Assembly: GCA_025642065.1 (NCBI GenBank)
Contig: JAODUP010000561.1
Location: forward strand, 372,001 to 436,000
Reading direction: 5' to 3'
Origin: Paralvinella palmiformis
Lineage: Eukaryota > Annelida > Polychaeta > Terebellida > Alvinellidae
Length of the DNA stretch: 64,000 nucleotides
The translations under genes and the position numbers were made by a program. Numbering within the stretch: the stretch's first letter is position 1; each line of letters opens with the position of its first letter. Below, piece by piece: positions 24,889 to 36,381 of this stretch. The notes under the pieces are model-generated. The model saw only the letters and a program-made list of their open reading frames with translations. It ran no database searches and was not told the origin of the DNA.

Positions 24889-27077
24889 ATGGAAGATTGT
24901 CGGTTCATACCACTTAATTTCAGAGATCCCGATTACGTACACGATATTGTGTGCAGAGAATGTATAGATCATGAGGATTTCTGTTCCGGTAAGTACATAA
25001 TACTCTTGTTATTACATTTTAAAACATATTTCAATTAGTTAATATATCACGCGGAAAAATGGTGTCGCGCGCGCGCACACACACACACTGCTTTAAATTA
25101 TATAATATTTAACAAATTGGTTTTCTAAAATTGCCTGATATAGTATAGTTGATACATTATTTTACGGGCACGATAATTTATATCTTACACGATAAATTTG
25201 TATTTCTCCTTTAATAACGAACGGATTTTCTTCTAAATTAGTAGTTGCTATGTCATTAATGAAAAATGAAATTTAGCGAAAACCAAATTCTACATAGTAT
25301 CAGTCACATTAAAAAATTTCTCCATTGAATTTCTTAAACAAAAGCACATATTCAGTATAGACAGCGAAAATTGTAAACGTCCAATAACACTAGATACTAA
25401 AACAAATCATTCAGAGTAAGCGAAATAAGCCTTCAGTGAAAAGTAAATACAACTTGAAACGATCTGTCACGTGTTAATATACCCATCCACAAAGTATTAA
25501 AGCATTTGACACAATTGACTCTGATCTCACCAAAATTAACGCAGATACAGAAAAGAGAACCATTAAGGTACGAGACGGAGAAGATGGGATAGCTTCAGTC
25601 TGGAGAACTCTTTATTACTATTTAGACCGTCCAGATGCTTCGCTCGACGATCATCATACCAACGTCAGCGTGGCTACAATATGGCAAGGTCTAAAGACCA
25701 GAACGACAGCTCATGGCATACCACAACTAACATGTGCCAGAGGTAACTTGTCGTTATTGTTATGTTATAGTAGTTAATTCATCGTATGGTAGATGGTCGT
25801 ATTATTTTACATTAACGTTTTCCAACCTTTTATAAATGAAGATCAAACTAAATAGTTATTAAACATATGAGTGTTAGATAGAGTTAGATAGTTGAGATGT
25901 GGATCGACATATTATAAGATAAGTTTTGTACTTTTATGAGAACTATGAGAGAAAATTATTTCAGACAAGAATTTGTTTTAAATTTATTTTAGAAAAGTTT
26001 ATTTATAAAGGTTTTGCATACAGCCTAACTATATGTAATAACCAGTTTGGCTTCAAGACTAAATATATAGGTATATATGTCTTAAAATGAGGCTGTACTA
26101 AAATACAGGAGCTTGAATAGTAATGTATATTTATGGGGTTTTTATGCGTCCAAAGCTTTTGAGCGTATGCATTATTATTTTATAATTGAGAAACATATAA
26201 ATGGGGGGAGGGGCATACCTTTGTATATAAATATGATTTTAATATTTTGGTTATACTAATAAAACGATATATGTTCGATGGACAAATATCATGTCCAACC
26301 ACTTTTCTCTTAGTAATGGAGTACGTCAAGATGGGGTTCTTTCTCCTTGTTTTTTTGTTGTTGTTGAGTTTACAAGGATGTTATCAATAAGAAATAAATA
26401 ATATAAATGCTGGATGCATAATAGGTTCTTTGTTAATTAACCATTTAATGTATGCTGATGATTTAGTATTCATAGCTCCTTCACTTATAGCTTTATCATT
26501 GGTATTATATGTATGTTCAGAATAGGGACATAACATTATATTAAATACAAAAGTGCCAAAAGTAATATTTTGTTGTAGATGGTTCAAAGATTTACAAATT
26601 CCAAACTTCGTGTTACATGATTAAATATTACCTAAGGTTAGTAATTGTAATTACCTTGGACCTATTATCGCGGATGACCACAGGCATCATGATGACTATG
26701 TCTAGGTAATATATGAGAATTTTTTATCAGGTTACTACTTTGATCAGAAAGTCTCACATGTGCATATAATATGTAAAATGCACAGCCTTTAAATCCTATT
26801 GTACCACATCTCTTGGCTATAGGGTCATTGAAGAATGTGTTCTGGGGTTTGGTGGTCGCCTTCACTGTCGGGTGTCTGATCTTCAACTACTACGCCATAA
26901 CCAAAGCTTATCTTCTCCACAACGTTGATGTCACCATTAAGATGCAGCATGAGAGAGAATTAATATTTCCGGCGATAACGTTCTGTAACATGAGCCCCAT
27001 ACGCCAATCAACCCTAAATAATACACCCAGATGTCAATCGGGCTGTACCAAGAAATATCGCCAGAAAAGAAGTGCTG
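24889..27077 (+). CDS. ENaC gene exons 1-3: HG motif, TM1, post-TM1
   Basis: Exon 1 begins at the ATG in the context AGCCATGG and encodes a Cys- and acid-rich start. Exon 2 ends with the channel family's N-terminal gating motif around His-90/Gly-91. Exon 3 encodes TM1 (FWGLVVAFTVGCLIFNYY) and the conserved ectodomain start IFPAITFCNMSPIRQS. It closes with two Cys and the basic stretch KKYRQKRSA, the residues just before the lectin insertion. All three introns are phase 1. Intron 2 carries a LINE fragment that runs right up to the exon 3 acceptor. Confidence 0.92.
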
Positions 27078-29889
27078 GTGAGTTGACATTGTAATGTTTG
27101 GTAATTATTTCTGATGTTCATTCGTTTATTTCGATTGAAACTCAATAAACTACCTTTGCGTTTACCTTCTTTGCCAGTTTGGTTATCATCCGCTGACTAT
27201 ACTCTAAATTATTATTATTAATTATAGGAATTTAAGAAACACTTGCACATACACACACACATACGTATTAATGAAAGCGAGTATCTACCCTTCTATCCAG
27301 CTTTATGTGATACCGGATGGATAATAGCGAACAACAAATGTTATTTGTTCTCAACTGTCACTACCACTTGGTATCTAGCTAAGAACATATGTCAAAGCCA
27401 TGGAGCTCATTTACTCAGCATTCAAGACGAAGAAGAAGCAATATTCATCAATTCACTAATGTAAGTGATACTTATCCCACAGTTAGCATCAAACAATATA
27501 CACGTCATAACATCGGCCAATTCTGATCCAAAAGAGTGAAATACCACGATATATTTTTACGAGTTCTCATAATCAATACGTTCACTTCGCGCACATCCTA
27601 TATTTGAATGATAATAGTGCTAATTCCTGCCCTGTTTCATACTGGTAGAGTGGCATTGTTAATAGGTTTCAAAGTTCAACTTTAACATTGAGGAAGTACT
27701 AGCGTAGTGCAGTTAATAGCGTATAACATTGACGGCTTCCGGAACCTTGGGATGGAATTAGAGAGTTGTACGATTTAGTAGGATGTTTCATCCACCATTA
27801 TCATTTCATTTCCGTATAATACTGTCCCTTGGTAGCTATATGACCTAGTAGAGACGAGCACTAAGGTCATGTAAATCAACAATTACTCCTGATGAGGTTA
27901 TCATTAACTGCGGATTCGGTGTTTGCAATAGGACCTTGATATACCATCCTACTTGTCGTAATTGGCGACTAATAGGAGGAGAGACTAATGGTACTTTTTC
28001 TAAATGTCTCGTTAAGACGCCACTCACTCACTCACTCACTCACTCACTCACTCACTCACTCACTCACTCACTCACTCACTCACTGTGTTTCGTCTAGTAC
28101 GTCACTTTCTAGTTGGATGTGGCTAGGTCTGTATGGTACACCATGGTCGTGGTCGGACGGCAGCAACATAACGTACAGTAATTGGTACAACAGTGAAACA
28201 GAAAACAATCCGTTCTGGTCTTGTTGTACGGTGGCTGACAAGCAGAAATGGCGAGATAAGAACTGTTCTGCTGCCTACTACTATGCATGCAAGAAAGGTA
28301 CGTACACCATTAGATCTTCTGCACAATGGCGCGGACCAGGCAGCCGTAAAATCACAACAACAAAAAAACTCATTCTAAGAGGATCCTTCTTTCATATGTG
28401 TTTTCCCAGCATCTTAGTATTACTTAAGGCGTTCTGAAATGTTTGGTGTGTACGTAATGCGTTTATCTTCGCAGAGGCTCTTTTTCCAACAACAGTAAGC
28501 GGGGAATATACACCCGAATCACAGCCAACGACCACAGCAACAGCCACAACGTCACAGGCAACAACAACAACAACAACAACAACTACATGGTCAAATGGTT
28601 CACCGGAAATAGAAATAACAACAAGGATCTCGGATTTTACGACACCAACTGATGCGATGTTAGAAAGTGCGGGGTTATCCAATACTAAAAGAACAACATA
28701 TGAGAAAACTATGGCAGACCAAACTATTACTGATGTCTTGTCCACAGTCAGCATCCCATATAACGATACTACAATTCTTCCATCTCAGCCTGAAAATGAC
28801 ACTTCCCCATCAGCACCACCATCCTCCTCCTCCTCCTCATCATCATCACCAAAAATAACAACAACAACAACATTACCATCTACAGAACAAAACACAGACA
28901 CTCTGAGTACGGAAGCGACAAGCGTTATAGGCGAGAAAATCGAACCATCGACATACACGTCTACATCATCATCGTCATCATCATCATCATCATCATCACC
29001 ACCACCATCAAAAATAATAAAAAAACAACAATCTCATTTTTTCAAAACAAAAAACGGGATTTTCAAATTTCTAAAAGCGACAACAAAGAGAAAAAAGGAG
29101 AAAACACTGAGTCTTTTCCCAGATCCAATAACGATACTACAACGTTTCCCTCTCACCAAATCATTCCCCTCAACCCCCCCTTTTATCATCATTATCATCA
29201 CCAACACCTAAAAACAACTATAACATTATCTTCTCAGATTACACGGTACAACCGATCAGTAATTCGTCATCTACTTCCGCAACTGGTTCGAGAGGAACTC
29301 GATCTTTGACTGATAGGCCACCGATCCCGATGTTCCAGACGTCACGATGTTGTACCTGTTGTATTTCCCCGAGACTGATATCCGGATGGTCTGGTACTTG
29401 TGACGCCTGTGACGGAAACCAGAACGGATCTTCTTTGTCCGAGTACAGTTCTCTTGGTCAGTACGATAGGGATGCGGTCAGACCAGTGGACGTGAAGAGA
29501 AGAAGCGTCGAATCAACCATATCCGTCAACGGAAATCTGGCACAACAGTACGTATATTGCTCTTTTATGGTCGGCAATGGAGGTATATACCAGAAGTGAA
29601 CTTATTTCCAATATCGAAGATGCGATACATTTAAGAAAGAAGGACACTACATCTAAGTAGCAAATGAAAATATAACATCACAATTAACAATGGTAATTAA
29701 AAACCCATTGTAGCCCGAGCTGTCTTCCCATTGGCTCCTTTAATAAACGAGAAAATTAACAATAATCCAATCCAATCAAATGTTCTAGAGCTGACCGAGA
29801 CAAAACGAGGAAGTTGTTGGGATTAAATATTAGAGATTAGGTAATAGTTGAAATAAAAATACTGGCTTAAATAAGTGTCTTTGTATGTG

Positions 29890-29953
<64 letters not shown>

Positions 29954-32900
29954 GTGTGTGTGTGTGTGTGCGTGTGTGTTATTTATCCATGATTATTCTT
30001 TGTCTCGTCCAGTAATCCGGATATGACCGATTATATTAAAACCAAAGATGCCATAACTCAACATCTGGCATTATTGTCTGAAGACGAAAAGACTAGTGCA
30101 GGATTTAGTTCTGATCAACTGATCATAGACAGCATGTATGCCGGCTATCCTGTACCACTGAGGTAAGTACTGGACACTAACATATACCGTCTGATATAAG
30201 TATTGGACATAAAAATATCCGGTCTGAGGTAAGTTTTGGACACTAAAATATACCGTCTGAGGTTAGTATTGGACACTAAAATATCCGGTCTGAGGTAAGT
30301 ATTGGAGACTAAAATATACTGTCTGAGGTAAGTATTGGACACTAAAATATACCGTCTGAGGTAAGTTTTGGACACTAAAATATATCGTCTGAGGTTAGTA
30401 TTGGGCACTAAAATATACCGTCTGAGGTAAGTATTGGGCACTAAAATATCCCGTCTGAGGTAAGTATTGGACACTAAAATATCCGGTCTGAGGTAAGTAT
30501 TGGACACTAAAATATCCGGTCAGAGGTCAGTATTGGACACTAAAATATCCGTCTGAGGTAAGTATTGGACACTAAAATATACTGTCTGAGGTCAGTATTG
30601 GACACTAAAATATATCGTCTGAGGTCAGTATTGGGTACTAAAATATACCGTCTGAGGTAAGTATTGGACACTAAAATATCCGGTCTGAGGTAAGTATTGG
30701 ACACTAAAATATCCGTCTGAGGTAAGTATTGGACACTAAAATATACCGTCTGAGGTAAGTATTGGACACTAAAATATCCGGTCTGAGGTAAGTATTGGAG
30801 CACTAAAATATACCGTCTGAGGTAAGTATTGGACACTAAAATATCCGTCTGAGGTCAGTATTGGACACTAAAATATCCCGCCTGAGGTCAGTATTGGACA
30901 CTAAAATATCCGGTCTGAGGTTAGTATTGGACACTAAAATATCCAGTCTGAGGTAAGTATTTGGCACTAAAATATCCCGTCTGAGGTAAGTATGGACACT
31001 AAAATATCCGGTCTGAGGTAAGTCTTGGACACTAAACTATACCGTCTGAGGTAAGTATTGGGCACTAAAATATCCGGTCTGAGGTAAGTATTGGACACTA
31101 AAATATACCGTCTGAGGTAAGTATTGGACACTAAAATATCCGGTCTGAGGTAAGTATTGGAGACTAAAATATACCGTCTGAGGTAAGTATTGGACACTAA
31201 AATATCCCACCTGAGGTTAGTATTGGATACTAAAATATCCAGTCTCAGGTTAGTATTGGACACTAAAATATCCAGTCTGAGGTAAGTATTGGGCACTAAA
31301 ATATCCGGTCTGAGGTAAGTATTGGACACTAAACTATACCGTCTGAGGTAAGTATGGGCACTAAAATATCCGGTCTGAGGTAAGTATTGGAGACTAAAAT
31401 ATATCGTCTGAGGTAATTATTGGACACTAAAATATACCGTCGAATAAATGTGATTAATCAGATATATCAGACATTAAACGATCGACTCATTTTATTATTT
31501 TATCACAATATTCAAACAAATATTTATTGGCAAATTCTAGCGATTTCGAGTTGCTGAGAAACCCAGTCCACGGCAACTGTTACGTGTTTAACTCTGGCTG
31601 GAATCGGAATGTCACTTTGAGGAAATCTACTAAGATTGGCAGGAGATATGGTGAGAGAATGAGATTGTACGCAAAACAGAGAAGGATACCGCAAAACGTA
31701 TAGGGAAGCAGCTTATTGAGCAAATTCTATATTTTGCTGAATAGCCAATTTAACTCAACCATACACGAGATTTTCTTTAATAATATATCTACAGATTGCT
31801 CCAGTTTGTTCTTTAAGCACTAAGCTCACTAATATCATAACATACCCTAAAATGCCACACTTACTCCAACTGTCTCCGTTATTTTATATTCAATTGTCGC
31901 AAAATAAACCTGTGTATATTAAGCATCAAGAATGAAATATTTGATACATATCATTTATGAGAAAAATACTAACAAGGTCATATAAATAAAACTGCGGACA
32001 TTGCGCCTTTTATATTCTATGCGCGATATGCCCGTGTTACATGTCTCGCGAGACATGTAAACGCCCACTCCTGATGTTTAAGTTATTGTGTAACCTCCAG
32101 AATTCCCCTCCACTTATTTATTCTTTATTAGCATTGATACATCTTTACAAAAGCATCCCCTTTCAACTAAAGTTATTTCATTTGAAATGGATGCTTTTCT
32201 CTGATATTGGATCCACCAAATAATATTGACCATCTATAATAGTACATTGAGGAACATTGAAGATAAGCATGCACCTTTAAATAAAAGAAAAATCATGAAG
32301 ACCAGTACTTCCTCGGTACAGTGAGGATATAGAGCGTGCAAAGTGACAGAGCGGGTACTGTGAACGGCTGTGGATGAGGACCAGCTTGTAAGTTCTTTAT
32401 AAAAAGTTAAAATTATCCTTGCCTCTGCCAAAACAAAATATTACAATAAAGTACTACAGAAAAATAAGTCTGTACTCCCAAATATTATCAACTCAGGCAA
32501 AGATATATCCCGTTATTTTAATAACTTTTCCTCTCAAAAGATATTAAATATACATAATGGCTTCCCTACCAGCACCTTATCACAGGCTATACTACACCTA
32601 GTCCTCCGTGTCCATGGTGGACCTATTTCAAATCCAACAGTTTTATCTAAAATGTTAGACAAGACAGTTGTTTGTTCTTCTGGACCTGTGTGCTGCATTT
32701 GATCCAGTTGATATTAATATGCTTTACTCTAGGTTGAAGGACAGGGTTGATCTATCAGCTAAAGTTCTTGAATGGTTTCAATTCTATTTGGAAGAACGCT
32801 CCCAGAAAATGTTTGTTCATGGTATTTTGTTGGTTTTTCAGTCATGTTATCTGGTGTACTACATGGTTCAGTATTTAATCCTCTGGTTTTAACAATGCAT

Positions 32901-34410
32901 ACAAGTCCTCTTGGGATTATTGTCCATGGCATTAATATCACTCACATGATGACTGCACACAGCTGTATAGATCACTGGATCCTGCTGTGAATTAGATTTC
33001 TCCTCTTCCTTGAATAATTTAGAACATTGTATTGCTGATATTCGGCTATGGAAGACACAGTCTTCTGAAAGTAAAAGGTGATAAAACGAATATGATCTAT
33101 TTGGCTTCACCAATAAATGGCTAAGACCACCAACATTGCAGATTGGTGTATCTTCCATTACCCATAATAGGTCAGAAAAATTCCAGGGGTTGTTTTTGAC
33201 AAATGTATTAATTTGTACAAACATGTGACATCAGTATTCCGAGATGCCTACTACTATCTTAAGAACATCCACTGTGTAAAAGTAATCTTGAGCCAACAAG
33301 CCTTTATTACTGTAGTCTATGCCTTTGTTGCATCAAGCATAGACTATTGTAACGCTTTGTTATATAACATGTATGATTATAACATCAATCATCTTCAGCG
33401 AATTCAGAATAGTGCAGTCCAAATTCTCGAAAATATGAGGGCTTTTTATTAAATATGTAGTATTATCATCATCATCATTGTTATTGTACATATTAAACAT
33501 TCAGTATTAAACAAAAAGGAATATAAAGCGTTTCATGGGGATGGGGGGAGCTCAGAGAGGTTACAAGTTTATATTATAAATGCTTGAATTAACGTCCGGT
33601 GTCCAAGTACTCGCCAGTCTAAGATCCCCGCTCATATCTATGAAATCCGGGATTCAAATCTATAACATACACTTTAACACACCTATAGGTCTACACGTGA
33701 TACTCAATGTTAGACAACGTGATTACATTATTGGCAGCGAGGATACGGCAGCTATAAGACTCGTCGTACATCCACAGAAACAAATGCCATTCCCTGAAGA
33801 CGAAGGCTTCAATATCAGTCCAGGATTTTCTACATCTATTGGAATAAAACAGGTAGATAGCTTTTGGTGAGTGGATGAATGAGTCACCCATATCTAATAT
33901 GCCATTATGGTGTTGGTCTGTGAAATCGATTTTTCCCCAAATATTCCCATATTTTGGTAATAATTCACAGCTCATATAAAATATGTATACTTATCTATCA
34001 CTGACACTTACCATTGTTGCAACGTGTCATAAGGTCGTCATTATTTTGCCATAAACTACATATTTGTGCTATCAATGGTCTCCTTGTTCAGATATAGGCT
34101 GAGAGGCTTTTATTATTTATGAACTATCATGGTATTAAGTATTAAGATATTTTTGACCTTTCCAAACATGGATTTCAATCTGTAGTAGAAGTTAAACTAC
34201 ATATATACTGAGTATAGCACATTTGTCATTCGATCCAGATCCAGATAAGACGTCAAACTCCGCCATTTGGACACTGCTTTGATCCCGATGAGAATCATCA
34301 GGATATTAACGTCTATCAAGAGATGAAGCCTGTATCTTATAGCTTTAGTGTACGTATATCTCCAAAATCTTTATATTTGTTTTCAAATTTGTATCCAGTA
34401 TTAGGTCTAA

Positions 34411-34447
<37 letters not shown>

Positions 34448-36343
34448 CGTACGTAAGACCGTTGCACAATTTGACAAAAATGTGCCACTACCAAACTTCA
34501 ATAACCTAAAATTTAATTGAACGTATTAAATATTTGTACATTTCATTTACATGCCAGATTCTATCAAATATTCTCAAAAAGATGAGAAAATGCTCAATAA
34601 TAACAACAGACATTATGGCCGGGTCGGATCATTATCAATTACATTTTAAACTAACATTTTGGGGATTTATATAAATAGCTTACAAACATATTACAGAAGG
34701 TTATAATAGTAATTGAAAATCTTATTTGTATTATTGTCACTTAGGAAGACAAAAAAAAGTTTGAAGACGTTAGAACTGTTTTCCTTCATTAATTTCAGAT
34801 TTTGTAGAAGGTGTTTTATATACTAAAACTAATTAAATATTTATATTTTCCTCCAATTAATTAAACTAATTAAGTGACTGAGTGACTGACTGGCTCACCT
34901 ACTGACTGATACTCTATCCATACACATACACATGCACAGATATACACATCATATTCCAATATTTTTTAAATTCCAGTTTACTTCCTCTTAACACTCCCCA
35001 CCCTTCGGTAGATAGTCTGTATATCTAACACATCACCCCTTTGTGTCCTCACAACAATAACATAACATTTCGTCAACATCTATTACACAGGCCTGTAAGA
35101 AGACTTGCTATCAGAGACATGTGATCAATCAGTGTCAGTGCGCTGATCCTTACCTGCCTCGGAGTGGAAGAGCTCTCTCACGACATCCTGTCCCCGTATG
35201 TCGTACCTCAAACATAACTCAAGGTGTTCAGCTTAAGTATTCTTAATTCTAGCTAATTAACGCATGGGAGATGCCATTATGTGTGCAACTCCACCTTAAT
35301 TTAATGACAGTTTATATGGATTTCTTTTGTTAGAAGTACAGATAACGAATGTTCATGTCACTTTTTAGTTACGGTTAAAAGATTTTTTTCACTCACGATC
35401 TTCCAGATACATGTAAAGAGAGAGTAAAGAAGATGTTCAGTGACAATCGTCTGCCTTGTAAATGTCAGCATTCGTGCAGGTAAAACGTGACACGTAATAA
35501 CATTCGGCATGTTTTTATATTAACTCTCTTGTTTCTTGTCTGTAGCGCTTGGAATATAATCTTTGGTATTAGGCTATCGTTACAAATTAATGAAAGGCAA
35601 ATAATAAATTGGGATAATAAAATATAGTAAACAATACAATAAAATTATAAACAAAATATTGTTTTTAGCTACAAAAATAGCAAACCAAATGGAAAACAAT
35701 CGTAAACTAGAGAGAATAAAATGGAAATAAATAGAATATATTAATGTATTATAATTTGAATTGAAGTTGGTTCGTGTTATGTTGTGTTAGGTTGTGTCAC
35801 TTGACAACATGCCCAACGTGTCTCATCGTGTCAAAAATAATATCGCGCATGACGTCGTCATGAAACACAACATGTCACGTGCTATGCGTAATCTCACGCC
35901 ATGTCTTGTCACGGCACACAATGTCACGCCATATCGCCTAATATATCGGTTCACGGCGCCCTTTTATCACATTTTGTGACATAATCTAGCAGTCATGCAA
36001 TATCCGCTCTAGTTGTGTCATCATATGTTGAACCGTGCTTTTACTTGTCATAACACATCCTACTACATGTAATTTAACATTTCATAACACCATTTCTATT
36101 CCATGTAATCTTAATCGTTTTTAAATTCAATTAGAGAGTACTAACGTTTCGGTTAATTCCCGTCATATTTTCTCGGGACATTTTATATTACAGAGATACT
36201 TCTTATTCCTTCGATGTTTCTGTTGGAATGTGGCCATCCAAAGTACACCGAGTTAGTAAACAGTAATATACTTAGCTAGTTATCTGATAATTTGTATATG
36301 ATTACCATAATATGACATTATCATCATCAACACACACACACAA

Positions 36344-36381
<38 letters not shown>

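Noticed and set aside
27243..27300. Extending lectin exon 4 upstream to an earlier ATG in the CA-rich sequence
   Set aside because: The TTCTATCCAG acceptor at 27300 gives the correct phase from exon 3 (G|CT). The upstream ORF part is CA-repeat translation.
28392..28754. Minus-strand ORF with a poly-Val run
   Set aside because: Antisense of the ACA/CAA-rich mucin-like exon 6; no splice or motif support.
30145..31329. Minus-strand ORFs of 98-120 codons with repeating SNTYLRPDILV-type peptides
   Set aside because: They are the antisense of the 33-bp donor-site array. The 11-residue periodicity follows from a 33-bp unit with no stop in that frame, not from selection on protein.
33580..33688. 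ENaC exon 10 starting upstream of 33689
   Set aside because: The frame is open, but only the CCTATAG acceptor at 33688 matches the phase 1 end of exon 9 and leads straight into the conserved LHVILNV segment.
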